A stretch of DNA of 64,000 nt from Bacteroidetes bacterium 46-16 (GTDB lineage Bacteria; Bacteroidota; Bacteroidia; Chitinophagales; Chitinophagaceae): assembly GCA_001897835.1 (NCBI GenBank), contig MKUN01000008.1:62001-126000 (forward strand), written 5' to 3'. A model generated the notes under the pieces. That model did no database searches. It had not been told where the DNA came from and worked only from the letters and a program-made list of their open reading frames with translations. Below, one piece after another: positions 8,884 to 17,471 of the stretch. Position 1 is the first letter of the stretch; the number at the start of each line of letters is the position of its first letter. A program made the translations under genes and the position numbers.

Positions 8884-10014
8884 TTACATTCTTTGCTGCA
8901 GTACCGGTATCATTTCCTTTTTCCATTGCATATAGTCGCCTTTTACTATGTGCTCCCTGGCCTGCCGTACCAGGTGCAGGTAGAAGGCAAGGTTATGGAT
9001 ACTGGCTATTTGCATACCCAGTATCTCACCCGCTACGAACAGGTGCCGCAGGTAGGCTTTTGAATAATAGTTGCTGGTATGGCAGTCCAGCCCTTCATCT
9101 ATCGGGCTGAAGTCGGTAGCCCATTTTTTGTTTTTAATATTTATGATGCCCTTGCTGGTAAAGAGCATTCCGTTTCTCCCGTTGCGGGTGGGCATCACGC
9201 AGTCAAACATATCTACTCCCAGCGCTATATTTTCCAGTATGTTCCAGGGGGTGCCCACACCCATCAGGTACCGGGGCTTTTCAGGTGGCAGGTATTGGCA
9301 GCATAGGGCGCACATTTCATACATCATCTCCTCGGGTTCGCCTACCGATAGTCCGCCTATGGCATTTCCCTCGCACTCCATTGCCGCTGCAAATTCGGCA
9401 GAGGCTTGTCTCAGGTCTTTAAAAGTACTGCCCTGTACTATGGGGAATAGCGTTTGCTCATAACCATATTTGGGCTCTGTCTCCGCCATTCTTTGCACGC
9501 ATCTTGTGAGCCATCGGTGGGTCAGTTCCATCGATTTTTTTGCATAGCTGTAGTCCGATGGGTAAGGAGGGCACTCGTCAAATGCCATAATGATATCGGC
9601 GCCAATGCTGCGTTGTATGTCCATTACGCGCTCCGGTGTGAACAGGTGCTTCGATCCGTCTATATGCGATTGGAACATTGCCCCCTCTTCATTCAGCTTC
9701 CGGTTTGCAGCAAGCGAAAATACCTGGTAGCCACCGCTATCGGTCAGCAAAGGCCGGTCCCAGCCATTGAATTTATGTAAGCCGCCGGCCTGCTCCAGCA
9801 CTTCGGTGCCCGGCCTCAGGTACAGGTGGTACGTATTGCCCAGTATGATCTGTGCTTTTATTTCCTTCTTTAGCTGCTCCTGCATCACGGCTTTCACATT
9901 GCCCAGTGTGCCTACGGGCATAAAGATGGGGGTCTCTATTTGCCCGTGGGCCGTGGTCACAAGGCCTGCTCTTGCCTGCGATAATTCGTCTTTTGCTAAT
10001 AATTCAAAGGTCAT
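8884..10014 (-). CDS. tgt: tRNA-guanine(34) transglycosylase (queuine tRNA-ribosyltransferase)
   Basis: Tgt exchanges guanine 34 in the anticodon of GUN tRNAs for the queuosine precursor. The 376-aa length is normal. Motifs seen are LGNTYHLYLRPG, the catalytic DSGGYQVFSL, GGLSVGEP and the nucleophile region DCVMPTRNGRNG. The region that normally holds the zinc ligands (C-x-C-x2-C, then H) reads GLDCHTSNYYSKAYLRHL, so two of three Cys are replaced by Leu and Ser. Many Bacteroidota Tgt proteins seem to vary here, so activity may not be lost. A queuosine-precursor transporter gene lies at 27561-28343. It is divergent from the glycosyltransferase at 10026. Confidence 0.96.
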   Translation of the reverse strand: MTFELLAKDELSQARAGLVTTAHGQIETPIFMPVGTLGNVKAVMQEQLKKEIKAQIILGNTYHLYLRPGTEVLEQAGGLHKFNGWDRPLLTDSGGYQVFSLAANRKLNEEGAMFQSHIDGSKHLFTPERVMDIQRSIGADIIMAFDECPPYPSDYSYAKKSMELTHRWLTRCVQRMAETEPKYGYEQTLFPIVQGSTFKDLRQASAEFAAAMECEGNAIGGLSVGEPEEMMYEMCALCCQYLPPEKPRYLMGVGTPWNILENIALGVDMFDCVMPTRNGRNGMLFTSKGIINIKNKKWATDFSPIDEGLDCHTSNYYSKAYLRHLFVAGEILGMQIASIHNLAFYLHLVRQAREHIVKGDYMQWKKEMIPVLQQRM

Positions 10015-10025
10015 TGCGTTATTTT

Positions 10026-11159
10026 GTGCAGGTGTTCGTTGCGCTTCTATTTTGGTCCTTTGTGCTCTGCATTACGTTACAATGCGGCTACGCACTATAT
10101 TTTTTTACGCGCATCTTCACCATTCCCACACAGCCGGTAACAACTAAGAGCGCAGCCGATCCCGTATCGGTTATCATATGTGCAAAGAACGAGGCCCGCT
10201 GCCTGGAACAAAACCTGCCCGCTATTTTGGCGCAAAGATACACGAATGAGGCAGGGAAAACTATGTATGAGGTAATTGTTGTAAATGATGCCTCCACCGA
10301 TGATACGGCAACGGTATTACAGGCTATGGAGCAGCGTTATGACAATTTATGGACTGTGCACGTAGAGGCAACTGCAGCACGGCCATTCAAAGGTAAAAAA
10401 TACGCATTGGCACAAGGCGTCAAATACGCTGCTAATGCCACGGTCCTTTTTACAGATGCCGACTGTATACCGGCTGATGAGTATTGGTTGCAAAATATGG
10501 TTGCCCCAATGCGAGCCGGGAAGGAGATCGTGGTAGGATATGGCTGTTATGCAAAGACCGCAGGCCTGCTGAATGCTTTTACACGCTGGGAAACAATGCA
10601 CAGCTTCCTGCAAGGGGCTACATATACCCTCGCAGGTCTGCCATATATGGCTGTTGGCCGCAATATGGCTTGTGCAAAGGATATCTTTATACAGGCGGCT
10701 GCTTCCGAAACCTGGAATGCTGTACCCTCGGGCGATGATGACCTACTGATGGCCATAGCGGCAACAGCCGGTAATACCGCAGTAGTTTATAACAGTCATA
10801 GTTATACCACTACCATTGCAAAAACATCATGGCAGGAATGGCTGCTGCAGAAGCAACGGCATATGTCCACGGGCAAATATTATAAAGGGAGAATTAAAAC
10901 CTTGTTAGGGATATATGCAATATCACATGCATTCATATGGCTCTTGTTCTTCGTGCTCATTGCCCTGGGCAACTGGAATATCCCCCTTTGGCTCATGTCG
11001 CTGCGCTGCCTTTTATACTGGGCTATAATGGCCATTACATCCCGAAAGCTTAAAGAAGCTTTATTATTTTCTTTGCCTTTCTTCGACCTTGGCTGGATGC
11101 TGTATAACTTTGTGCTCTCACCCTATATCATATTTAAAAATAAAACACGGTGGACATAA
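10026..11159 (+). CDS. Family 2 glycosyltransferase, membrane-associated
   Basis: The product transfers a sugar from a nucleotide donor, acceptor unknown. It has an N-terminal helix (VALLFWSFVLCITLQCGYAL), a GT-A domain (VSVIICAKNEA, VVNDASTDDT, the FTDADCIP metal-binding DxD, and SGDDDLLM) and two or three C-terminal helices (about 300-370). This layout is that of processive or lipid-linked sugar transferases. I chose GTG 10026 because a TTG at 9972 would overlap tgt by 43 bp; no ATG exists before the catalytic domain. The end overlaps rsmG by 10 bp. The acceptor could be a lipid, a polysaccharide or a protein. Confidence 0.85.
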   Translation: MQVFVALLFWSFVLCITLQCGYALYFFTRIFTIPTQPVTTKSAADPVSVIICAKNEARCLEQNLPAILAQRYTNEAGKTMYEVIVVNDASTDDTATVLQAMEQRYDNLWTVHVEATAARPFKGKKYALAQGVKYAANATVLFTDADCIPADEYWLQNMVAPMRAGKEIVVGYGCYAKTAGLLNAFTRWETMHSFLQGATYTLAGLPYMAVGRNMACAKDIFIQAAASETWNAVPSGDDDLLMAIAATAGNTAVVYNSHSYTTTIAKTSWQEWLLQKQRHMSTGKYYKGRIKTLLGIYAISHAFIWLLFFVLIALGNWNIPLWLMSLRCLLYWAIMAITSRKLKEALLFSLPFFDLGWMLYNFVLSPYIIFKNKTRWT

Positions 11160-11785
11160 TCCTTAAATATTTCGATGATTTCAGCGAAAAGCAACTGGGA
11201 CAATTGCAGCAACTGGAAGCATTATATAAAGAATGGAACGAAAAAATAAATGTCATTTCACGCAAGGATATTGATGCACTCTATGAGAAACATGTGCTGC
11301 ATTCGTTGGCCATTGCAGCAATGTGCGGCTTCGATAAGGGTACGCAGGTGGTGGATATTGGTACGGGTGGTGGCTTCCCCGGCATTCCCCTAGCCATATA
11401 CTTCCCGGAAGTGGAATTTCTATTGACCGACAGTATTGGTAAAAAGATCAAAGTGGTACAGGAAGTGGCTGCTGCGATCGGTTTGCAAAATGTTACAGCA
11501 GTGCACAGCAGGGTAGAGGAGATAAAAGGCCGTACTTTCGACTATGCGGTTTCCCGTGCTGTGGCCCCCCTTGCTGAGCTATGGAACTGGATAAATGCTG
11601 CCATCAGGAAAGGGCAAAAAAGCGATGAGTTTCCCAATGGCCTTATCTGCCTTAAGGGTGGAGATCTTACGAAAGAGATAAATGAGTCTGGTTTAAAAAA
11701 GGTAGTACAGGCATGGTCGGTACACGATATTTTTCCCGAACCTTTCTTTGAAGAGAAATTTCTCATCTATGTGCCTAAACTATAA
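11150..11785 (+). CDS. rsmG: 16S rRNA (guanine527-N7)-methyltransferase
   Basis: RsmG methylates G527 in the 530 loop of 16S rRNA with S-adenosylmethionine. The 211-aa protein carries the family core: EWNEKINVISRKD, HSLAIA, the SAM-binding VVDIGTGGGFPGIPLAI, VHSRVEE and DYAVSRAVAPL. The start is GTG 11150 inside the 3' end of the glycosyltransferase, which suggests translational coupling. Length and motifs match the family. Loss of this gene in other bacteria gives low-level streptomycin resistance. Confidence 0.96.
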   Translation: MDIILKYFDDFSEKQLGQLQQLEALYKEWNEKINVISRKDIDALYEKHVLHSLAIAAMCGFDKGTQVVDIGTGGGFPGIPLAIYFPEVEFLLTDSIGKKIKVVQEVAAAIGLQNVTAVHSRVEEIKGRTFDYAVSRAVAPLAELWNWINAAIRKGQKSDEFPNGLICLKGGDLTKEINESGLKKVVQAWSVHDIFPEPFFEEKFLIYVPKL

Positions 11786-11808
11786 GCGCAAAAACTTTAT
11801 TTTTGCGC
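11786..11808. other. Perfect inverted repeat between rsmG and the YebC gene
   Basis: GCGCAAAAA, loop CTTTA, TTTTTGCGC begins one base after the rsmG stop. The T tract lies inside the stem, so it is not a classical terminator. It also contains TATTTTTG (11798-11805), a match to the Bacteroidota -7 box TAnnTTTG, but no TTTG lies 19 bp upstream. It may combine transcript-end and promoter roles. Confidence 0.4.
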
Positions 11809-11841
11809 CCGGAATAGAATTAATAAATAAACACATTATAA

Positions 11842-12552
11842 ATGGGTAGGATATTTGAAGTTCGTAAAGCCACCATGTTTGCCCGCTACGACCGTATGGC
11901 AAAACAGTTCAGCCGTATTGGTAAGGAGATAGCTATTGCTGTAAAGAAAGGTGGCCCCGATCCCACTACAAACCCCGCACTGCGCCGTGTTATACAGAAT
12001 GGTAAGTCTGTGAACATGCCCAAAGACCGGATAGAGGCAGCGATCAAAAATGCATTGGGCAAAGACACCAGTAACTACGATGAGGTGATATATGAGGGCT
12101 ATGCTCCCCATGGCATAGCTGTATTGGTAGTTACGGCCACCGATAACACTACACGCACGGTTGCCAATGTACGTTCGCACTTCAACAAGGGCGGTGGTAC
12201 ATTGGGTAATAGTGGTTCCGTAGGCTTCCTCTTCAAGCAGGTGGGTGTATTCAAATTAAAGCCTGAGGGCCTTAATATGGATGATATGGAACTGGAACTG
12301 ATCGATGCCGGCCTGGAGGAAGTTGGCGAAGACAGCGAGGGTAATATCATCGTTCGTTCAGGCTTTAACGACTTTGGCAATATGCAGAAGGCGCTCGAAG
12401 AAAAAGGCATTACACCTATCTCTTCCGAAGTGGAATGGATACCGCTCAATACAGTTGAAATAAGCGAAGATCAGGCCGAAGACGTATTGAAGTTGATTGC
12501 CCGTGTCGAAGAAGATGATGACGTACAGCAGGTCTTCCACAATATGGCTTAA
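11842..12552 (+). CDS. YebC/PmpR family DNA-binding or translation-related protein
   Basis: The family acts as transcription regulators in some bacteria, and some members (YebC/TACO1) help ribosomes through proline-rich stretches. The 236-aa protein starts MGRIFEVRKATMFARYDRMA and has the highly conserved NPALRRVIQN, NMPKDRIEAAIK, YEGYAPHG, TRTVANVRSHFNKGGG and GFLF motifs. All three YebC subdomains are complete. A terminator follows 25 bp after the stop. The N-terminus differs a little from the canonical AGHSKWANIKHRK start, as in a Bacteroidota subgroup. Confidence 0.95.
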   Translation: MGRIFEVRKATMFARYDRMAKQFSRIGKEIAIAVKKGGPDPTTNPALRRVIQNGKSVNMPKDRIEAAIKNALGKDTSNYDEVIYEGYAPHGIAVLVVTATDNTTRTVANVRSHFNKGGGTLGNSGSVGFLFKQVGVFKLKPEGLNMDDMELELIDAGLEEVGEDSEGNIIVRSGFNDFGNMQKALEEKGITPISSEVEWIPLNTVEISEDQAEDVLKLIARVEEDDDVQQVFHNMA

Positions 12553-12577
12553 GAGCTTATTGCGTTGATAAAATATT

Positions 12578-12606
12578 GCCCGTGGTCTGTACCACGGGCT
12601 TTTATT
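12578..12606 (+). terminator. Intrinsic terminator after the YebC gene
   Basis: A 9-bp perfect stem (GCCCGTGGT, loop CTGT, ACCACGGGC) is followed by TTTTATTATTTTATT. It ends just at the stop of the convergent subtilisin gene and may serve both. Confidence 0.85.
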
Positions 12607-14257
12607 ATTTTATTAGCTCTTGCTGAACGTAGTTGAGGTCTTTACCGCTCAGCCTGATGATGTATATCCCTTTTGCCTGTGCCGAAAGGTCTATCTGGCT
12701 GCTGTTTGTGGCAAACATGCCATTCAAAATAGTGGTTCCCGTAATGCTGGTCACTATATAATGGATAAGGCTGTTATTGCCCGGTGCATATACCGATACC
12801 ATGCCGGTGCTCGGGTTCGGGTGTAGCTCTATTCTATTATTATTCGTTATCGACGATGCACTTGCAGGATGGTAAGTAAGTGCACGATAGGCATTTATCC
12901 TGCCGTGGCCATAATACTGGTCCCAGCCCGGTGTATCTTCAGTTGGGTTGCCTACCATATCGTCTGCGGTAGCTTCTATTATTTGCTTGAGTTGGTCCGG
13001 GGTCCTGCTGTTGTCTTGTGCCAGCAGCAGGGCTACAAGGCCGGTCACATGGGGTGTGGCTTGCGATGTGCCGCCCCAGTAAGTGGTATAATTGTTATTG
13101 TTGGTATAGTTAAGCCCGTATATGTAATTGCCGGGTGCTACTACCGATATATTCGTTCCGTAATTGCTGCCGCCGCCCCAGAAAAAGGGGTTCACCCGGC
13201 AATCATGGGCATTGGTAGCGCCTACAGCTATCACATTATTACAGGCTCCGGGGTAAGATGGTGCATTACTATTGCCATTTCCCATGGCCACTACCACGGT
13301 CACATTATGGCTATGTGCATAGTCTATAGCGTCCTGCAATACGGTTGAGGCATTATTGCCACCCAGCGACATGTTGATCACTTTAGCGCCGTTATCTGTC
13401 GCATACGTTATGGCTTCCGCCCACCATGTGTAATAGCCCACGTCATTTGAGTTCAGCACTTTTAAAGCCATTATCTTGCAATGCCAGTCCATGCCGGCAA
13501 AGCCCACGTTGTTATTCCCGTTCTCACCTATAATGCTGGCCACATTTGTACCATGCCCGTAGTCATCGCTGGGGTCATTATCGTTATAGGCCATGTCCCA
13601 GCCTTTTACATCATCTATATAGCCATTCCCGTCATCGTCTATACCATTGCCGGGTATCTCGGCATAGTTCACCCATATGCGCCCTGCAAATTCGGGGTGA
13701 TCCAGTTTGATGCCGCAATCGGTAACGGCAACGATCACATTGCTGTCGCCGGTCTCTATGTCCCAGGCTTCTTTCATTTTAATATCTGCTCCGGCAATTG
13801 CTGAATCCTGCCCGAATGTGCCATTATTATATAAAGACCACTGTGTTGAAAAATTGGGATCATTAGGTGTGGTGCTCGTACTTCCCTGTGCACTGCCTTT
13901 ATAATCGGGCTCTGCATATTGCAGGCAGCCGGTACCATTATAGTCCTTTACCACTTGCAGCACATCAATGTCGGTACTGAACTCCAGTACATAGGTATAG
14001 GTAACCGTCGTACTTTTCCTGCCGGCATTTATCCTTCTTGCCGACACACAATGATATTTTTTGTTCAGTTCATCCACTACAGGGGAGGAGAACAGCGCCA
14101 CTCCGTTCTTTACTGTATAGCGCGGTTTACAGGTGGTTTTGAATTTGATAACAATATGATTGCCGGCATAGCTTTGTGTTTCCTGCCCGCTCATCTTGAA
14201 CGAAAAGAAACAAAGACAGGACAATAATGCTGTTCTGAGCAAATTTTTTATTCTCAT
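12605..14257 (-). CDS. Secreted S8 subtilisin-like serine protease with T9SS type A domain
   Basis: The 550-aa product has a signal peptide (MRIKNLLRTALLSCLCFFSF), a prodomain with VLEFSTDIDVLQVV, and a complete subtilisin catalytic triad: Asp in VIVAVTDCGIKLDHPEF, His in DDYGHGTNVASIIG and Ser in WGGTSQATPHVTG. Calcium-binding-like DDDGNGYIDD lies after the Asp motif. The last 75 residues (RIELHPNPSTGMVSVY to the end YVQQELIK) form a T9SS type A sorting domain, so the enzyme is exported across the outer membrane. I chose ATG 14257, since an ATG at 14320 would add 21 residues before the signal peptide. It stands alone and is convergent with the YebC gene. Confidence 0.93.
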   Translation of the reverse strand: MRIKNLLRTALLSCLCFFSFKMSGQETQSYAGNHIVIKFKTTCKPRYTVKNGVALFSSPVVDELNKKYHCVSARRINAGRKSTTVTYTYVLEFSTDIDVLQVVKDYNGTGCLQYAEPDYKGSAQGSTSTTPNDPNFSTQWSLYNNGTFGQDSAIAGADIKMKEAWDIETGDSNVIVAVTDCGIKLDHPEFAGRIWVNYAEIPGNGIDDDGNGYIDDVKGWDMAYNDNDPSDDYGHGTNVASIIGENGNNNVGFAGMDWHCKIMALKVLNSNDVGYYTWWAEAITYATDNGAKVINMSLGGNNASTVLQDAIDYAHSHNVTVVVAMGNGNSNAPSYPGACNNVIAVGATNAHDCRVNPFFWGGGSNYGTNISVVAPGNYIYGLNYTNNNNYTTYWGGTSQATPHVTGLVALLLAQDNSRTPDQLKQIIEATADDMVGNPTEDTPGWDQYYGHGRINAYRALTYHPASASSITNNNRIELHPNPSTGMVSVYAPGNNSLIHYIVTSITGTTILNGMFATNSSQIDLSAQAKGIYIIRLSGKDLNYVQQELIK

Positions 14258-14368
14258 AATATTTGGCTTTGTAATCACAAAATACATAATGTGCCGGGAA
14301 AGCTTGTTATTTTTTACCAAACACTTGCATTGTAATGAACTTTCCTGCTTTTGTCGTAGGTTTATCGC

Positions 14369-15124
14369 ATGAGAGGGGCTAAGCCTTTACCGCTTATTAT
14401 AGGTCGCAAACCATTGCTTGAAGCATTGGATCAGGGTACTGCTGTCGAAAAGATATTTTTATTGCGCACGGCTACCGGCGATGAGATAAACAAGATCAAA
14501 AAGATCGCCCGTGAACGCAATATTCCCATAAGCCAGGTGCCGGTTGAAAAGCTCAATAGTTTCACTAAAGCACAGCATCAGGGTGTGGTAGCATGGACCG
14601 GCCTCATCAATTATATTGATCTGCAAACAGCCATCACATATGTAGTTGATGAAGGGCAGGTGCCGTTATTCGTTTTGCTCGACGGGGTAACCGATGTTCG
14701 TAACGTGGGTGCCATTGCCCGTTCAGCATTATGTTGCGGTGCACAAGGCCTTATATTGCCCACATCCCAATCAGCATCGCTTACAGAGGAGGCCATAAAA
14801 ACATCGGCAGGCGCCTTACATAAGATAATGCTCTGCCGCATTCCTTCGGTGCCGCAGGCGGTCGATATACTGCGTTTGAATGGTATACAGGTATTAGGTA
14901 CGCAAATGAAGGGAAGCATACCCATATATGAAACGGACCTTAGCATACCTTCATGTATCGTAATGGGCGCTGAAGACACTGGCATCAGTAAAGATGTCAT
15001 CAAACGTGCCGATCACCTGGTGCGCATTCCTATGGCAGCTTCCTTCGATTCGCTTAATGTTTCTGTGGCCACGGGTATGATATTGTACGAAGCCTTGCGC
15101 CAGAGGATTATGGCAACAAAATAA
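14369..15124 (+). CDS. rlmB: TrmH-family rRNA 2'-O-methyltransferase, RlmB type
   Basis: RlmB methylates the ribose of G2251 in 23S rRNA. The 251-aa SPOUT protein has the N-terminal substrate-binding domain (IIGRKPLLEALDQG, HQGVVAW) and the knotted SAM domain: DVRNVGAIARSALCCGA, IVMGAEDTGIS and RIPMAASFDSLNVSVATGM. These three SPOUT motifs are intact. The exact target nucleotide is inferred from similarity, so another rRNA or tRNA site is possible. It is divergent from the subtilisin gene and followed by the cobalamin promoter and riboswitch. Confidence 0.92.
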   Translation: MRGAKPLPLIIGRKPLLEALDQGTAVEKIFLLRTATGDEINKIKKIARERNIPISQVPVEKLNSFTKAQHQGVVAWTGLINYIDLQTAITYVVDEGQVPLFVLLDGVTDVRNVGAIARSALCCGAQGLILPTSQSASLTEEAIKTSAGALHKIMLCRIPSVPQAVDILRLNGIQVLGTQMKGSIPIYETDLSIPSCIVMGAEDTGISKDVIKRADHLVRIPMAASFDSLNVSVATGMILYEALRQRIMATK

Positions 15125-15128
15125 TTTT

Positions 15129-15160
15129 TTTGAATTTTTACTTTCGAATTTTTACTTTTG
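15129..15160 (+). promoter_or_regulatory. Promoter of the cobalamin operon (Bacteroidota type)
   Basis: TTTG at 15129-15132 and TACTTTTG at 15153-15160 are separated by 20 bp. This fits the Bacteroidota consensus of TTTG, 19-20 bp, TAnnTTTG. It places the start of transcription near 15167, exactly at the 5' edge of the riboswitch. Confidence 0.7.
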
Positions 15161-15165
15161 CTCCT

Positions 15166-15326
15166 GCAACGGTTTCCTTAATTGTTAAGGAATGAAAAGG
15201 GAACCGGGTGAGAATCCCGGACATTACCCGATGCTGTAAGCTTCATAGAAAGCCTTTTGTATCCTCAATGCCACTGTTATCATGACGGGAAGGCCACAAA
15301 AGGTGAAGTAAGTCAGAAGACCTGCC
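15166..15326 (+). ncRNA. Cobalamin (AdoCbl) riboswitch
   Basis: The leader carries the family's conserved parts in order: GGTTTCC (15171-15177), AAAGGGAA then CCGGGTGAGAATCCCGG (15204-15220), ACATTACCCG then TGCTGTAA, the B12 box GCCACTG (15270-15276) with GGGAAGGC (15287-15294), and the closing AGTCAGAAGACCTGCC (15311-15326). An 8-bp stem joins CCTTTTGT (15253-15260) and ACAAAAGG (15296-15303). The remaining 143 bp before ATG 15470 probably hold the expression platform. I found no clear terminator hairpin there, so control of translation is more likely. Cobalamin should repress the downstream operon. Confidence 0.95.
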
Positions 15327-15469
15327 AATGCAAAATTACTTATTGCTGCTTTCGGGAAAAAAAGCGCAGGTAGGATCAGGCTCGGCTTCCAGCTTTATGC
15401 TTCATTCATTATCTGTTTTATTTATCCGCGGCTGCATTTTGAAAATTGTTTTAAAAACCAATTTGACAT

Positions 15470-16477
15470 ATGCGTACACTGCTACTTGCTATTCTTGCTG
15501 TCGCCATGAGCATGACAGCCCGGGCCCAATATTATGTGGCCACTTTCGACACCCTCAGCCTGGCACAGGCCGATACCTATTATCTCAACTACACCATGCC
15601 CATGCAGGATGTGGGCTTTAACGATGGCGGGGCACATTTCCCCTGTATCTATGATACCTCATGGGGTGGTACCTGGGACCATGGCTTTGCATATTCCAAC
15701 ATGACCGATAGTATTACCAGCGGTTATGCAAACCAATATGCTGCCAAAACGGCTATCGGTTATAATAACTCATCAAATTATGCGGTTGCATGGTGTTCGC
15801 AATACGGCTCGGCACCTACACGTATGTTGTTTACGCCTGTTGCCCCCGATTCAGTAGTGGGCTTTTACATCACCAATTCCACCTTTGCTTATAATAGCAT
15901 GAGGGACGGGGATGCATTCGCCAAGAAATTTGGTGGGGCTACAGGTAATGATCCCGATTGGTTCAGGCTTACCGTTAAAGGATATTGGAATGGGGTCTTG
16001 AAACCCGATACAGTTGATTTTTACCTGGCCGACTTCAGGGATGCGAACAATGCGAACGATTACATGATCGATACCTGGACATGGGTAAACTTGTTACCGC
16101 TGGGCATGGTCGACAGCCTTGAGTTTGAGCTCAATTCATCCGATACGGTAGGGGGTAATGGCATGAATACGCCTGCCTACTTCTGTATGGATAATTTTGT
16201 GTCTGTGATCAACCCGATTAATGTAAAACAGGTAAAGGCCAATACATTTGCTGCTAAGATGTATCCTAACCCGGCAACTGATCTGCTTTATGTTGAGCTT
16301 GCCGATAATAGCATCAACACCATAAATGTTTATGACGCAACAGGTAAACTGGTAATGAATGAGACCGTTAACACTAAGACAGTTCAGCTAAATACGGCTG
16401 TTTTGCGTAGAGGAGCTTATTTTATAGAGCTCATAGGTAAGGACCATATAGCCACATCAAGATTTATAAAGCAGTAA
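15470..16477 (+). CDS. DUF4465-like surface protein with T9SS domain, cobalamin operon
   Basis: The 335-aa product has a signal peptide (MRTLLLAILAVAMSMTARA). The central domain (about 60-255: DTSWGGTWDHGFAYSNMTD, GYNNSSNYAVA, GFYITNSTFAYNSM, then WTWVNLLPLG) matches what I know of DUF4465, a family often found beside cobalamin transporters of Bacteroidota. The last 75 residues (KMYPNPATDLLYVEL to SRFIKQ) form a T9SS type A sorting domain. It is the first gene after the riboswitch. A role in binding or capture of corrinoids at the cell surface is inferred from this context. No binding residues can be pointed out. Confidence 0.85.
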   Translation: MRTLLLAILAVAMSMTARAQYYVATFDTLSLAQADTYYLNYTMPMQDVGFNDGGAHFPCIYDTSWGGTWDHGFAYSNMTDSITSGYANQYAAKTAIGYNNSSNYAVAWCSQYGSAPTRMLFTPVAPDSVVGFYITNSTFAYNSMRDGDAFAKKFGGATGNDPDWFRLTVKGYWNGVLKPDTVDFYLADFRDANNANDYMIDTWTWVNLLPLGMVDSLEFELNSSDTVGGNGMNTPAYFCMDNFVSVINPINVKQVKANTFAAKMYPNPATDLLYVELADNSINTINVYDATGKLVMNETVNTKTVQLNTAVLRRGAYFIELIGKDHIATSRFIKQ

Positions 16478-16478
16478 G

Positions 16479-17471
16479 ATGAAAGGTGTTTTCACTTTAT
16501 TGATATTATTCTTTTGGCTGGCTGCCGCTCATGCCCAGTTTGCTCCGCAGGCTGGTGTGAGTGGCAGCACAGCCATTAGATCCGATAGCAGCATATTTGT
16601 AGCATGGGCCACAGGCTGCCAGTTACAGCGTGGTTATCGCGATATAGCAGTGCCCGATTCCGGCTATGCAACTGCCGGTGCAGATGCTAATGGCACGGGG
16701 CCCGCCGATTACTTGCTGGTCAGTTTGGGCGATAGCGGTGTGGCAACACTTACTTTTGCTATGCCCCTTTACAATGGCCCTGGCCCCGACTTTGCCGTAT
16801 TTGAGAACGGCTTTCCCGATCCCGGCGATCCCGAAGAGGCTTTTCTCGAGTTCGCTTATGTTGAGGTAAGTTCTGATGGCAATAACTTTTATCGCTTTCC
16901 TGCCGCATGTTACATCCCCGATACGGCACAGGTACCTGTGGCAGGGGTATATACCAATGCCCGGCAGGTCAATAACCTTGCGGGTAAATACATAAGTGGC
17001 TTTGGCACACCTTTTGACCTGGAGGAACTATCCGGTACGCCCGGTCTCAACCTGGATCATATCACCCACATCAGGTTGGTAGATGTTATTGGCTCGGTCA
17101 ATGAACACGCATCGCTTGATACCGGGGGGAGGAAGATCAATGACCCATATCCCACCAATATACCAACCTCGGGTTTCGATCTTGATGCCGTAGGGGTTAT
17201 TCATCAAATGGCCGCCGGCCTGAATGAGACGAATACTTCTAAGCCTTTGCAGGTATATCCTAATCCGGCATCTGGCAGGATATTCATCCATAGCAATGGG
17301 CTAAGGATGATCACCTGTTCCTTGACCGATGTTATGGGTAAAGAGCTGCGTTATGGAACTATAAAGGGATCGGGAAGTATTGATATTAGTACGCTCGCCC
17401 CGGGTCTGTATTACTTAATATCGCACGATAGCGAAGGAAATAAATGGTTGGAAAAGATTACAAAACACTAA
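16479..17471 (+). CDS. T9SS-sorted surface protein of the cobalamin operon
   Basis: This 330-aa protein starts one base after the previous stop and has a signal peptide (MKGVFTLLILFFWLAAAHA). The body has AVFENGFP, FLEFAYVEVSSDGNNF, NNLAGKYISGFGTPFDLEEL and TSGFDLDAVGVIH. These motifs recur in secreted proteins near B12 transporters of Bacteroidota, usually annotated only as cell surface protein. The C-terminus (QVYPNPASGRIFIHS onward) is a T9SS type A domain. Context suggests it works with the DUF4465 protein and the TonB receptor. Function is not established from sequence. Confidence 0.8.
   Translation: MKGVFTLLILFFWLAAAHAQFAPQAGVSGSTAIRSDSSIFVAWATGCQLQRGYRDIAVPDSGYATAGADANGTGPADYLLVSLGDSGVATLTFAMPLYNGPGPDFAVFENGFPDPGDPEEAFLEFAYVEVSSDGNNFYRFPAACYIPDTAQVPVAGVYTNARQVNNLAGKYISGFGTPFDLEELSGTPGLNLDHITHIRLVDVIGSVNEHASLDTGGRKINDPYPTNIPTSGFDLDAVGVIHQMAAGLNETNTSKPLQVYPNPASGRIFIHSNGLRMITCSLTDVMGKELRYGTIKGSGSIDISTLAPGLYYLISHDSEGNKWLEKITKH

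Noticed and set aside
9972..10025. Upstream TTG start for the glycosyltransferase
   Set aside because: It would overlap the start of the divergent tgt gene by 43 bp, and GTG 10026 keeps the first helix.
15328..15621. Small gene inside the riboswitch leader and start of the DUF4465 gene
   Set aside because: It overlaps the better supported DUF4465 gene in another frame and lacks protein-like composition.
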